Below, piece after piece: positions 33,815 to 47,672 of a stretch of DNA of 64,000 nucleotides (position 1 is its first letter; the number at the start of each line of letters is the position of its first letter). This DNA is from Priapulus caudatus (taxonomy: Eukaryota; Priapulida; Priapulimorpha; Priapulimorphida; Priapulidae), in assembly GCF_000485595.1 (NCBI RefSeq), contig NW_014577392.1:1-64000 (forward strand). Reading direction: 5' to 3'. A model generated the notes under the pieces. It ran no database searches, was not told where the DNA came from, and saw only the letters and a list, made by a program, of their open reading frames with translations. The translations under genes and the position numbers were made by a program.

Positions 33815-36800
33815 ATTAGTGTGGTACGGTAAAAAACACGCGCCCCCCGGACCCCCCCCCCCCGTTTCAATTTCATCCTGGGGAGAACCCTGGCAAGCGC
33901 GCCCCGTTTTGCGGCAATGTAGGGAGAACCCTGAATGTTGCAATTAAGTTCGCTGAACTCGAGTAAGATTCATGGCTAGCAACCTCATGTTCCATCATGG
34001 ACAACGCAGACTAACAATTACTTACCTGCTGGTCTAGCTCCCACCAATCTTTGACATCAGGTTATTTTTTCCAGCACGTCGAGCCGCTCATCGGTAGTAG
34101 TCATGCTGCTCACGTCAGGCGCGTGAAAAAATGCGACCATTTGACAATTGTTCATTTGACCAACACGAAAACAATTAAAACACCTCTTAGAAAATGGTAT
34201 TTTTACCGTGCTGCATTGTGCATGTTTATGCAAGAGAGAGTTGTTTGACGTAGTTTGTCACAGGGTGTTATATTATAGGCAAAATGAGTAGATGTAACAT
34301 TTACGCTTTTCAGAACAGAAATTCATCATCACCATTATGTATTTTATTATAATCACATCTATTTTACATAGGCAAAACCAAGCACTAAATAAATCCAACA
34401 TCCAGTCAAATACCCGGGAAATACAAAACAATAAAGTCAACATTCTTAATCTCCCACAAACCGTTCTCGGCGCTTCGTCATTTGTGTAGACTCCAAGGTC
34501 ACTTTCAACTGCTGCTTCAAACTGCTACAAACTGCTAAGCCTCTAAAAAAAGGAATGAGCTTACACCACTATGCATTTCTAAGACTAGTTTTAATTGTAA
34601 ACGAATAAGCAGCTATTTATACCTCATAATGGGATGGAGCGAGTGTGTACGTATGACCTGGCAGCAACAGCAAGGGCATTAGATTGCTTGTTTCGTTTGA
34701 TGACTAACACTAAACTACTAAAAAATAGAACAGGTTAGTTGGTTTGACATGTAAATGAAAGTGGCGGATGTGAAACATTCTTCTATAGCAGTTATCTCAC
34801 ACTGGGTGTTTATGCTTTTATTGTCTACATACCGATGTGAGAAAAGGATAATTTACATTTCTTGCATAGTAAAATTGCAGCCTAGTAAAAGATGAAAATA
34901 CATTCAGAAAAGGCTTGACTCGCCACTGTACACCCAACCACTAATCTTTGTTCACACGCACGCTATAGCACGTGTTACCCTACGGATATTGAAAATAGAC
35001 ACGATCCGTACAACGCCACCTACGCCATCGCTGCATGTGACTCCTCACCACTGAAGTCCATCGCCTCTCCATCATCGCCTGCGGCGTTGTCCTCTTGCTA
35101 GCGGCACCCTCATGCATCGTCGCACTCCGTTCTGTGCGGCTTGTCGGGGAAGTTGGAAGATTCTGTTTGCGCATTGCCCGCGGCGCCGTGTGCGCCGTGA
35201 GCGATTCGCGCTCGCTCGCCGTCGGCCGGCATCCGACTTCCCCTTCGTCCTGCGCGACGTGCCGCGGCTTTCAGGAAGTCGTGCGTCGGAGCTCCCGGCG
35301 ACGGCTTGTGGCGTCGACCGCCATGCGCTTGCACTTACGCGGCGCGCCGGCTGCGAAACCTCGCCGTGAAGTTGGTCCGTGAAAGGATGTCCGATCGACC
35401 ACGCGGCGGATGGACTTGTCGCCACGAGCACGCTTGGGGACGCCATCCGCCCTCCGTTCTCCTCTGAGTCGCTTCTGGCCGCGTACACGTTCTCCATGTA
35501 GCCCTTCAAACGTCTCGTCCAGGCTGCTCTCGCGAAGCCTCGCTCATGATTGACAAGATCCCACGGGGCACAAGAGGTCGATCCGTCTGGGCCGGCGCTT
35601 GCAGCGGTCCGACGCTTGCGCGTCTTGTGTTTATCGTGCCCTCGACAACTGTCTACGCGGAGGACTTGGCCTCCAGTGCCAGAGCTAAGGATGCCTGTAC
35701 CAGCTCATCCATCTTCTTGGCAAAGTCGTACGAAGCCAGCACGTGCAACTTCTCAGAAGTCGCTCTCAACTTGTCGCATGTCTTGTACTCTTCCATTAAC
35801 AATTGACAGCGTGTAAGCACAATTAGAGGATTACTTAGAGATAAGTCATTCCAATAAATGTGATTTTATTTAAATTGGCGAGAACTATACATAAATTGGA
35901 ATTACCACGCGTTCGGCAGTTGAAAATGGAACAAGTCTGGCAACCCTCGTAATTATATACAAGGCGTTTGATACGTAGCCTCCTCTTTAGCATTCGATGG
36001 TTTAAGTTTTACTCAAGATCATATTCGTGACTTATTTCTTAACTAGAAGGGCAGTTGTCGCAACTACATGTATCCCCCGTGATCTAGTATGAATGAAAGT
36101 ATTCTCTGTAAGGACACTGAAAAGGTAGGTAAAAGTTAATAAGTCCACAAAGACAAAAGTTTGTTACACAACTGCATCTGCCTGAGACTGTGCAAGTATG
36201 TTAAAATGGTTGCTCTGTTAGCGGGTTTTGGTTACGCGACACACTAAGATGTGTAAGTAGTACGAAGTTTGCTCGCGCTAATTGTCAATTAGGGGCGCGA
36301 GTTAAGAGCGGAAGGATAAATATTGATTGAAGGTCAAGTAAGGTCCAATGTCAAATAAAGGTTTGCAGTGACCTGGTTTCGGTACGCGACACACCTTCTA
36401 CCCAAGATGTGTAAGTATACCAAGTTTTGGTCACGCTAGGTCAATTAGGCGCGCACGAGTTATAGAGCGAAGGAAATATGATCAAGGTTCAAGCGTCAAA
36501 TAAAAGCCGGCAGAGACGTGGTTTTGGTACGCCGACACACCTTCTCCCCAAAGTGTAATGTATACCAAGGTTTGCGTTAGCGGCTAGGTCAATTAGGGCC
36601 GAGTTATAGGAGGCGGAAGGCGAAATATGATGCAAGGTAAAAGGTAAAGGTCAAATAAAGGTCGTACAGTTGACTGGTTTTTGGTACGCTAACGCACCTT
36701 CTCGCCCAAGATGTGTAAGTATAACCATGTTTGTTAGCCTAGGTCAATTCGGCCGAGTTTACAGAGCGAAAGGAAGATATTATCAGGTGCAATGTCAAGG

Positions 36801-39800
36801 TCAAATAAAGGGCCGCAGTGACCTGCGTTTTGGCACTAACGCTGACATACCTTCTCGCCCAAGATGTGTAAGTAATACCAAGTTCGGAGCGCTAGGTCAA
36901 TTAGGGCCGATTTTATAGAGCAGCGAGAGAAATATGATTAAGGTCAAGGTTATAAGGTCAATATGAAGGTCGTAGTGACCTGGTTTTGGTACGCTGTGCA
37001 CCTTCTTCCCAAGATGTGTAAAGTAGACTATGTTTGGTTCGCACGCTAGGTCAATTAGGGGTCGAGTTATAGAGCGCGAAGGGGAAAGTGTCTGCAAGGG
37101 CGGCGGCTGGACAGACATGAAAACCATAGTATCCCCGCGACTATCGTCGCGAAGTATTACAATTATTATATCTTATTTACGCAATTCATACTCATGACAT
37201 GTTATTCATAACATTAAGTAGAATTACAATGCGCAAGCTATTGTCTACAGTGCAACTTAGAACTTCACAATAATTAAAATTATCGCGTAAAAGTAAACAC
37301 AAAAATGGTATTTACTGCCAAGTCTTAAAGCGAGATCATTGCGCGAGTTTGTTTTCAGCATTTTTAGTGTTTATTCTCAGCTCTCATGATGCCTACCGTT
37401 GTGTTTGAGTAAACAGTAATTGTTTGAAATACACAATAAAATGTCTTGGGAACCGCATGGCAAAGACAAAATCATGCACGATTACAATTTTGCGTTCTCT
37501 GTTGATTTTTCGGCTGTCATGTCCTCGCACTTCTCGCAGTAACCAGCGAGACCATACAACAAGGTAAGCAGTAATGCACAAAATCGCACTGGATGATATT
37601 TTTGGTCAGATGTAAACACAGAGGTGCATAGTTAGCGTAACACAAACAAGAGTGGTAAGTTGGTAACGCTCATAAATATTAGTCTTCAAAGTCCTAGGGA
37701 CTATTAACGAAGACGGGAGAGAGAATGGGTCAAATCCTCGTTGTATACGCCATCGAGAATGACTTATCAACACACAAATAGGATGCCCCTTTGTTTTAAT
37801 ATGCTCGCTGTTTGGACGCGGCATTTGTGATATTTTGAAGTAGTGAGCTCGAAAAAATGTATTTGCTGGTATAGATGGGGTCAAATCAATTGTTCTATGT
37901 TATAACTGCATAAAAATATTCGTGTTTTGAAAGTGTGTAATCAAGTTCGAATATTTTCGCTGTCAGAGTGAGACTATATATCAGCAATATTGGAGTTTTT
38001 CTGGGCGAACAGAAATTTCGCAATGATCGTTTTACAGCATGTGTTATGGCGTCTATTTGCACAATCAAGAAAATAACAGAAAACACTTAAATACCGTTAA
38101 TAAATAATTGTAATCATCTAAGTGGCGCATTATTTGTGTTGGTATGTAGGTTGGTAAACAAGATACCAGCTTATAGATGTCTGCTACTGGGACTACGAGT
38201 ACAAGGTTACTAGAGGATCAGGCAAAGTAGTAGCAATATAAATAACAAAGACAATACGGTGGGGTAGGCTTGACAGGTAGCCAAAACAGCAAAGGTGGTG
38301 GTAGCCCATGCAGTAGAAACGTGTGAATCGTGTGGAAAGTATGTGAAGGACTCTGATAGATCGTTGGAAGCGAGATTTCGTAAAATTCGGCACCACATTG
38401 AGTGGTGAGGAAGTACCAGTTGAAACATATATAAGGTAAATTTGAGAAGGATTCTGGGAGGCATACATGGCTGGATTGTTAGAAAGTGCATACGTAAGTG
38501 TTGGCGAAACTGCTCAGCCTCCATATCATGCCTTGATCAGAGGCTAATCCGGTGAACAGTAGGCCAAAAATGATGCGCCATTCCCACGCGGCTGCATGTG
38601 TGGCACACTGACACTTATATAGTATAGCAGGTAGGAAAGCGGGATCGCAAAATTCGCTTCGACGCTCCGCTTGATTTCAGCACTTCAACAGCACCGAATA
38701 CACATCCAACAGGCTCATCTTGGTTTGAACTATGTCAACGAAACAGTGTTCACTTGTTATAAAAAACATACTGGCTCTGTTCGTAACCGAGCTGTGTCAC
38801 GTGAAATAGCACAAAGACTGAACGAAAATTCTCGCATTCGCGAAACCTTGTCGCAGTAATGTATAATGCTGTCAGAATCAGGAAACACGCTACCGGCCGC
38901 TCTCGTCGACGCTCATTCTTGCGGCGCAACGCTGTACGTTCCAATGGCGAGGTCGTAATGGGAGCTTGAAGCAGTGCGCCGCCTGCGCGCCGCCTATAGC
39001 CGCACAGACTTGGTAGCTCGCTTCCCACCTCTCGCTTAGCTTAGTCCACTCGATGGGTAATCGAGGTGGGAGCGAGTCCCAGTCATTATAGCCCTTGTAC
39101 TTGCAGCCTCTTCACATTACTGGCAAGGTTTCGCGAACGCTGAAGAATTTCGGCAGTCTTTGTGTTATTTCGCGGTACACAGCTGCGTTAGGAACAGAGA
39201 CAAGTAGCCGGTATGTTTTTATAACAATGTGCAACATGTTGTTGAAATAGAACAAAGATGGAGTAGAATGGTTGAATTATTTGTGTTTAATCGGGTGTGA
39301 AATCAGCGAGCGTCGAGCGAATATTTGGGCAGCCACGGCTTTCCTACCAGCTATATAATATATAGCTGCCAGTGTGGCACAGCTGGCAAGCCGCGTGTGG
39401 AATGGCGGCAGTCAGTGTTTGTTCGCACAATAGGATTTGGACGGAATTTAACAGAAAATGTCACAATAAATAGGTGAAGAGAGTATAGAAACTTAAGAAT
39501 TTGGTAGTAAATAATTCGTATTTAGTTAGCGATATATTTTAGTGAAAACGGCTTCAAGTGCCTGTGTGTTGTAAATATATTTGTATTAATTGTTAAATGT
39601 AAGTTGTATACAACGCGCACCGCGGACAACGTCACAGCGATGATTCATTGGCCGTGAGAAATGTCGTTGTGGCGGTTCAATGCAAGATTGGGCAGTTTTG
39701 TGTTGTAGTGAGTTTGCGTGATTTTTGTCTGGATGTTTTAATAATTAACGTGATTAAAAGAGGAGAATACTTGCATGGCAAGTGTTTTTGTAATGTAAGG

Positions 39801-41955
39801 TAACATGTTAATAAAGCGACGGCTTTAGGTATTTCTTTGATTTTCTATTAACACGGCACGTAAATAGTAAAAGGTTGTCGTGCATTTTGGCAGACAGAAT
39901 TCACAGGTTTTGTCTATGATAGGCTATTTGGGGCCTAAAAAACATCAGATATATAATATTTTTTAGGGCAACAAATTTATTCAATGATTGGTCTATGTGT
40001 CCGTGTGTGAGAGACTAAGCGACGCGAACCCGTAACCATTGCATTGGCATTGGCAATTAGGCTAATTGGACATCTGAGAAAGCATCTATTATGGTCGTGG
40101 CAATAATTGACGCCGTTATTTTGGAGTTATACTACATCAAATCATGTTATGACTCTCTGTGGCAGATGTTAACCAGATTTTTTACGGAAAGCAAATTTGC
40201 TAGGCACCATTATATTACCAAAACACCTGACAGTCACAGCAGTTAAAAACCAGATATCTTGGAGTAGTGCCGCGGTAGCACAATAATTTTGTAGTGTAGA
40301 AAATGCAGAGACGATCTGAAATCCAGTAAATACAAACATTTTTGTTTTCATCCTAATTTCTCCCTAGACCTTTACGATAAATATACTGTCTATATTAAAA
40401 TTTTATAAGTCCTTAGGACTGTCATTCATTAGTTACATGACTTATCTATAAATTTGTTTCGTTGTTTTTATAAAGCTAAAATCAGTTAAAAAAATTATTA
40501 TATATCTCAGTCTCGTTTGCGCTATTTATATTACCTCGAGAATATATTTGCAGAAGACCAGTGTGCGAAACCTATCAAGCACAACCTTCCCTGGCACCCT
40601 CGATCGGCAACCATCATCATTAGTCATTATGTGCAGGCGATCATTTTATGACCAATAATTTACTCTCGCAATGCTTTTACATTTAGAGTGCAATGACATA
40701 ATATAGATTTTAAAATCATTTTTTGCCTACCCGAATGGAAGCGATAGCCACCACAGCACTAGCAGCTAGCGCCACTAGCAGAGGCGTGAGATAGGCATTT
40801 ATCAGTTTCCGTTTTACACACTTCCGGCCGTTGCTCACTGTCACGATATCTGATGATGTCCTTTAGGCCTCAGCCAGCCTTAGCAACCTCGGGGCAGTTG
40901 TTATTTATAGGTCAGTAGGTGTTCACGTTAGAAGTGTTTTAATTGGCGTAACGAATACTTACGCACTTACGGTTATGTTCTGAATCAGTGTAGCTGACGT
41001 TAGCCAAAACATAAGCAATCCGCCCACGCGCTGGATTATTTTTATTGGGAGGTGGCTTGAGGTCAGTGAGTGAGTGTTGTGTTGTTAGCTTTAGTTACAG
41101 TCTGTACTTTAACTGTTAGCTGTAGTCTCACGGCAAACGCGTTTACAAGACATTACTTCAGTCAAATGACTGTCTATATATGCACTATACCGTCATAAGT
41201 ACCCGGATAACTCTAATGTAATATCAATCCAATTCGTCTTTCCTAAATGAGCGCTCTTAGTTCAAGGGGGGGATAGAAACATGGGTCCCATTGAAACCTA
41301 TGTCAGTTTCGTAATGTTGGGGGTAGCCCTTTAAAATCGACAGGGGTACTGTGAGGGTGTTTTTTGTTCAATTTCAACCGATAAACATGTGTGAGTTAAC
41401 AGGAAGTGTCAAAAAAAAATGCCGTTGTGAAGGCGATCCCCCACCCCCCTACTCGCCCGTGTTTCGCGCCGTTTTCTCACCTTGCGGCGCGCGAGCATTT
41501 CCCGTCACCTTCCTCTGCTAGGGCCCTTGAAATCTATGCGGTATTTGCGCGTGCCATTAACGGAACTCATATTACTGGCTACTCGCGCAGGTAAATTACT
41601 GGAAATCCGTTGCTATTCGATGCTTTTTTGGCGAACTCATAAATCACCGCCTAAAAGATCCGCCATTGTTATTGACTGTACCCTGCTTGCACTCCGCGGC
41701 CAATATTTATGCATTCGGCGCCGCCCGCACTCGCCTCTCCGACAGCAGCAGCAATCAGCAGCAGCAGGCAGCAAGCAGTTCTCTTGCGCCGGATGCGGCG
41801 CTGCGCGCGCGTAAAAGGTCCATACGGTAAGTCATATACAGTGCACCGCCCCTCCAGCTGCCAAATTTCGCTGGGCTGCAGCGCACTCCTGTCTAGATCG
41901 GCATGTGTAGCCTGTAAGTGTGTAAGTGTGTAGTGGTCATAGGCAGGCGGTCTAG
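33815..41955. repeat. Giant inverted repeat, right arm, indel-riddled antisense copy
   Basis: Reverse complement of 25984-33700, about 5 percent longer, with frequent single-base insertions spread evenly over exons, introns and repeats. It contains shattered antisense copies of GPATCH2L exon 3 (about 34035-34115), exon 2 (about 34464-34530) and exon 1 (about 35016-35800), the R1 array (36040-37170), the PHD fragment (38330-38530) and F1 (38580-39440). It ends at the N run. Frames here should not be annotated as genes. Confidence 0.85.
35016..35800 (-). pseudogene. Antisense indel-broken copy of GPATCH2L exon 1
   Basis: On the minus strand the same landmarks occur as in 31823-32538 (HVLASYDF, KMDELVQ, RKR-rich run, PQAVAGS-type segment), but in changing frames because of one-base insertions and losses. 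Substitutions are few relative to indels, which points to sequencing error rather than a true pseudogene. Confidence 0.7.
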
Positions 41956-41980
41956 NNNNNNNNNNNNNNNNNNNNNNNNN
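41956..41980. other. Assembly gap of 25 N
   Basis: Exactly 25 N bases mark a scaffold join, directly after the noisy inverted arm and inside a GPATCH2L intron. The true size and content are unknown; at least one GPATCH2L exon is probably lost here. Confidence 0.99.
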
Positions 41981-42160
41981 TATTATCATTTAAACTTGTG
42001 GCGTGTGTATTTTAAAGTGTATCAGTCGCTACAACAGAGTAAAGCACAAGTGAGGTTCTCTTTTGAATTGTGTAAAATGCAAGTTATTTTTGGTGCATAT
42101 TTTGTGAAAATCATTGACATTGTAAGTATTAGTAAATTAAGTGTTTCTGTATGTCAACAG

Positions 42161-43896
42161 GCCAGCAGAGAGATGCGATCGGGGCGACGGCGGTTAAGAG
42201 ATCGTGTGAGTGCTACTACTGTTCATATATGTGTATATATATATATATATATACGCGCATGCACGCAAACATGAACATGCACGCACGTACACACTCGGAT
42301 ACTCACATGCATATGTGTATAATAAATATTAGTTTTCAATGGCTACTGATAAGTGTGTGCCTGTTTTGTCATTAACTTGCAAAACAGGTGGCCTCCACAC
42401 TTATGATTATCACATTACAGAAAATTTTTGAATTATACATTTATGCTGCTCTAAAGGTAAGCAGAATATTGGGAAGGTTGCCATAATAAATCTACTTTTG
42501 TGAAGCAAACTTTGAACTGACGTATAAATGTTTTCATTGCAGAGGTCGTTGCATACCCTGCCGATGTGGGCAGCAACCAGTGACCGCATATGTCAAGTAC
42601 TGATGGACCCCACTCAAGCTGAGTGAGTACCACTTTACCACTCAGTCATGCGTTCATAACCTGAGTGGCCATACTGCCTTGTGTCAATTGAAAAATCTTC
42701 CATTTAAAACTGCACTAAAACTATGATAGTTTTGTAGTGTCACTGACAGTAATTCTTGTATAAATTCCCTTACACCAGTAAGTAATGGACACAAGACTTA
42801 CAATGTGGATAGAAAGCATAATTTTCAGAAGTTGCCATCAAGGTGGCAGCAGTACAGATTGTGTAATGTGGGATAATTTATCACTTCAAAACCAGCCATC
42901 ATATTTAAATTAATACAAATGGCATATTGTGTTAGAAAAATATAGCTATTATAGACTAAAAGTGACTACTGAGCCAAAAAGGTTTAAAGGCATTGTTCTT
43001 GCAATATATGTGCGATATAAACAAATGTGAATATATGCAAATATTCAATGTATTTGCAGAGTTCGAGTTAGACCAGGAAACAAGATGGAACGAAAATATG
43101 TGAGTGTAATTTTGAAGAAATCTAACTCACCTCTATAGGCAGCAATGTGTCCTTGTCTGCCTGAGTGAGTGCGTGCGTGCGTGCGTGTGTGTGTGTGCAA
43201 ACTTGTGTGCATACATCACCTGTGCACTTTTCTTTGCACAGATCGTTAACTTGTAATTATTTTGTATAATTTAAAATGTTTCATTTTCCATTCAACAGGT
43301 GGCGCAGTATCCTACAGTGTACTCACTAGAGGCCACTGCAGAATGTGCAATGAAAAAATCGGGCATTCTCATCAAGTCAAGGTACAGCTCTCCTCTCACC
43401 AATATTTTCTATTTAGCTAGCTGTTTTCTAATTTCTGTACTTTGCATAAAATTTACAAATAGTTCCTATCTACATTCGTCTTCAACATGTCAATTGAATG
43501 CGCGGGAGTTTTCCGCACCAATACAATTCTGTCGGATCATTTATATTTCAGGCACGCGGGAAATCAGACGGATATGAAACGATTAAAACGAACACCTCCA
43601 TCGAGTCCTTGTGCTGAAGGTAATATTTTCGTGATGGAACCCGATTTCCTGCAGCTTAAGAATGCCTGTGCGTATGCGCACTTGGTGATACGACGTGTGC
43701 ACAACTGACAGTAGCCCTTCTTCAATCGTTACCCGTTCTTGCAGAGTCATCGAACCACGCTGAGGCTTCCATTGTCCCCGAGCAAGACTCGTCTCTGGAA
43801 CAGTCGACCGAGTCTCACTGTCTCCACCCCACAGGGGCCCGTCCTCGAAGACGGGGCTCACACGACACGCCGCACGCACCCACCAAAGATTTGTAG
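42161..43896 (+). CDS. GPATCH2L: GPATCH2L-type protein, 3' coding exons
   Basis: Six exons: 42161-42205, 42543-42622, 43060-43099, 43299-43381, 43552-43619 and 43745-43896 (stop TAG). All are flanked by AG/GT and all phases agree (0; 2; 0; 2; 1; end). The encoded order GRRRLRDR, SDRICQVLMDPTQ, then QYPTVYSLEATAE, then MKRLKRTPPSSP parallels the human GPATCH2L C-terminal half (GRRRL, ISHIISDP, PLYSLDVLAD, IKRKRKP). Joined directly to the 5' exons the frame would total 442 residues, but an exon seems missing. No G-patch domain follows, as in GPATCH2L and unlike GPATCH2. Confidence 0.8.
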
Positions 43897-45790
43897 CGGC
43901 GCATGCATCCGGGCATCCAGCCGGCATCTCGACTCGTCGAGTATCGGCAAAAATCTTCACAGATCAAGGAACTACCTACTATACAAAAAATAATTGTACA
44001 GTTTATTTATCACACCTTGTATTAAGGTTATATGATCGTGTCGAGATGGGGAAGGGTGTTGTTTCAATCAGATGGGGCCACTGGTAATCTTTGTATTAGC
44101 AGAAGCAGTAATCTTGTAAAGGTTATTATTAATATTATTATTATAATATTGTATTTAGAGTAAAGGACTTTGACCTACAGTTACAAATATGAATTGACCG
44201 TAGTTGTGTGTTATTATGAACCTAGCACAAGTTGTGCAACACACCTTGCACTCAAAATCATATTCTTACTATTTAACACAAATTTTTATTTACCAAGTAA
44301 GATGCTATCTGCTGTTCATGAGAAGTGAGATGTATTATTTTTTATTAACATATACTAAATATTAAAGCCGGAAGTTTCTTACCAAGGCCACGTGCAGAAT
44401 GATGGGGGCTTGTTATATTTTGTTATTATAAATCTTTGTAAGCATCCTGCGTTGGCTGGCATTGCTGAATTTAATTACATTATCTATGTTTATTTTAGTT
44501 ACAATTATTCACGGTGCAATCTGATGAAAATGCGTACAGTTGGTGGAACTGATGTTGTTGATATGTGTAGAGTTGTGTTGCCAGACACTTCTATAGAATG
44601 AACTCCTGTTTATAAAGGACATGTTTGGCATTTTCCCCTGAGGAGTAGTAATGCATTGAAACCATCTATTTAGAAAAGCCACCTGTCTATAAGGGATACT
44701 GTCAGGAGTCTATAAATATTGATAGACTCCTGATACTATATAGGTGTTTTCCTTATATATTAAGTATCATTACATACAGGTTTGACTATGTTTATAAATT
44801 ATAGTTGGCGTGTATGCTTTATATCTACAGACATATACAGCTGCAGCAGACAGCAATGCAGGCGCAGATTTAGGCCGGTTTGCACCGGTTTCCAGAAACA
44901 GGTCACAGGCCTCAAAATTCACCAGAATGCACCAAATATAGCCTAATCTTTAAAAAATTCCCCGGACCCCCCTAGGTGCAGAAGAACATATGGAAACTGG
45001 TCACCCAAACCCTCTGGATCCGCCCCTGCAATGAGTGTGCGTGTACACGCGTCTTGTACGCCATCATGCTTTTTAATTTCCTGACGATGTCATATCTAAT
45101 CACTTGATGGTTTAGAATGTTCGTGGCTTGAAATCACCGATGCTGACAGTATGACCTTGTTATGAATTCTAACCACTTAAAAAAATATCGGCCATCCTTG
45201 TTTGGTCTAGCTGCTCTTGGAGAAGCACATGGTCCCAACCGCTATAGCAGTGCATAATATACAACAATGAGGAAAACAATTGTACTTGAACATTTCAGGT
45301 GTAGTTGTTTTCAGCCGGTGGAAAAGAAGAGGGGTGGGCCAATACGTGCGTGTGTTTTAATGAACTAAGATGGGCATTCGGTGTGCATGTTGTGCATTAG
45401 CTACGCTGGACTGTCTGGGATGTTATTAGTGTTGCATGCAGACAACCTGCAATTTTAGAGTGCGTCCAACAGTGAGTAGAATTGTTGTGTGACTGTAATA
45501 ATTTGGTTAAGACGATGTAGCTGATGGCTACGTGTGTGTTATTCTTGTTGCACTGTCCGTTGTGCATTTATAGAAACGTAATCGTGTATTTTTCATTGAT
45601 TTTAAATATTGTTATGAAGTAATAAATACATACCTTTTGTAGGAGGTTTTAGAGAATAAATGTTTTTATCAACATTTATCCAGTTGGCGTTAACCATCGC
45701 ATTTCCATTGGCACGTAAAATGCGGCAACTCACGAGGAATATGAGTGCATGAGTCTGTGTGCAGGGCGCAAGTTAATGTTGTGTAGGCGA
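43897..45790. other. 3' flank of GPATCH2L, mostly non-coding
   Basis: 3' UTR and intergenic DNA. Contains the small element at 44859-45028. No other gene or repeat was recognised. Confidence 0.5.
44859..45028. mobile_element. Small TIR element (CAGGnGCnGAT ends)
   Basis: A 170-bp segment beginning caggcgcagat and ending atccgcccctg, with CAATG directly outside both ends (44854-44858 and 45029-45033). The interior contains ccggaccccccta. Non-coding MITE-like remnant; the class is uncertain. Confidence 0.45.
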
Positions 45791-45837
45791 GTGGGGTGTT
45801 GTAGCCTTGTCTGTGGTTGGGCGGCTAATGGAGATGG

Positions 45838-45840
45838 CTG

Positions 45841-45876
<36 letters not shown>

Positions 45877-45880
45877 TGGC
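45838..45880. repeat. (GCGT)n microsatellite
   Basis: About ten uninterrupted GCGT units. A shorter relative lies at 43170-43196 within a GPATCH2L intron. Confidence 0.9.
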
Positions 45881-46029
45881 TGCATCGTGGATAGTAGGGA
45901 GATGTGTGTCTATGAGAGTTGGTGAGTGCGTGAGCGAGCGTGCGAATTTGCTTCGGACGCGAGTGTGCGTTTTCACATGTAACCAAGCAGTGGAATTGCA
46001 GCTCGGGTGGTGGGGGAGGGCTTAATCCC

Positions 46030-47585
46030 ACAGCTCAGCAACATGCAATTAGACTCCAAGTTGGTTTAGAGAACCTTCACGAACCAACGTAACATTTCCC
46101 GTACAAAAACAAGTTCAAGTCAATCGAAATTTATTGTTAGTTTTAACTAACACAACCTTTAATAAACGTAACTCAACTGTGAAACGCAGTGACAACAAAT
46201 ACGCATAACAGGAAAATAAACCCAGTGCACCTGGTAATTCACTTATAACCGGGAAATAGTAACTAGCAAAGTTATTTTCCGAAACATCGTTGGAGGAAAC
46301 GTGCTATACATTGGAAAATATCTGGCGTGTAAGGGAGCAAGGGGCGGTTCGTTAATATAACACGTAGCTATAGTATGCACTGCACGAGGGCTGATAGGAA
46401 AAGTGATCATACTATGCAATACATGATGTGTCGCGAGCGTGTCACAGATGTGAGGTAGAGAAAGATATTCGTGAGTTGTTGATATAGGATAAGACAATGT
46501 CAACTGTAGCCAGGGAAATCATGTACGCCAGGTAAAAGCGATCAGAGGGTATTTAAGAAAGCTGCAGTTTTACAGCTAATAACATTAATAATACATGGTG
46601 TTGAGTATTTAAAACAGAATTGGTAGATCTGAGCGTATCTACCTATCTATTGGTTAGCTGAACCAAACAAATTTAGTCGAGCGTCGGATTTGAAACTGAA
46701 AGTTATCCATTCCATATATAAAATTGGACGTTCCGCTTAGATCAAATTTCATCTCAATCCTCTAAGTTGTTTCAAAGAAGATTTTCGATTTTCTACGAAA
46801 AGAACTCCGCTTCGCTAATCACAGACGACAGTAACTTATTATGGCAACAAAATTTCCCCAGATCGTACAAAATTTCCAGCACCAATTTCAACAACAAAAC
46901 TGCAGAGTAACAGCATGGGTCACGACGGTAGGACGGACAGACCTAAAAGACACCACATCGCGGTCACTCGACCGCACCATATTAGGCCAGCAAAAACCAA
47001 AAACCTATAATCACCATAAGTTCAACGATATGAAATGACATACACAATCCTTTGCTAATTCAATACAAATTTTCATCAGAGATAATTGCTATTATAAAAT
47101 TTACCCCAAAGGAGACCAGCTAGGCCGGACCATACACAACTTATGGAATAACTACATCATGAGATCTCCAGATGGAGTTACTTCGCAAAGTAGGCAATAT
47201 GTTAATAGTAACCTCGAAATTAATTAGAATTAGCCTGATAAATAAGTATTTATCACTAATCATATTCCATGATACGTTAAGACGAACATCTTGCCTATCC
47301 CGCCCCTGTGCTCCTCTTTTTATCTCCTATCCCTTTTAATCACAAGAACTGTATCTACATAATTGCGTGACAATCCTACCAGTGCCTATTTAATATCACT
47401 CAATCACATTTCCGAGTTTGATTTCTTGCAAAGTCTAACGAGCGGTTTGCCACCCAGCACCAAGTGTAACACAGTACAGCCGCTGTTACATGCGCGCAAC
47501 ATTCAATTCCTAACACGCGAACACCACCTAACAAAAGAATGACCATCTTCTGTGTATTCTGTCGTTATTCTCGTTCTAGATAAGG
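46030..47585. other. Stretch without recognisable genes
   Basis: Several short frames exist (one of 65 codons at 46841-47038, Gln/Thr-rich), none with a domain, splice pattern or repeat identity I can support. Confidence 0.5.
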
Positions 47586-47588
47586 TGG

Positions 47589-47609
47589 GATATATATATT
47601 TATATATTA

Positions 47610-47657
<48 letters not shown>

Positions 47658-47672
47658 ATATATTATACACAC
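47589..47672. repeat. TA microsatellite
   Basis: Long (TA)n with a few interruptions. Comparable (TA)n and (CATA)n tracts are at 48255-48342 and 48588-48606. Confidence 0.9.

Noticed and set aside
35016-35806. Apparent antisense genes with Arg/Ser-rich frames
   Set aside because: Indel-broken reverse copy of GPATCH2L exon 1 in the suspect inverted arm.
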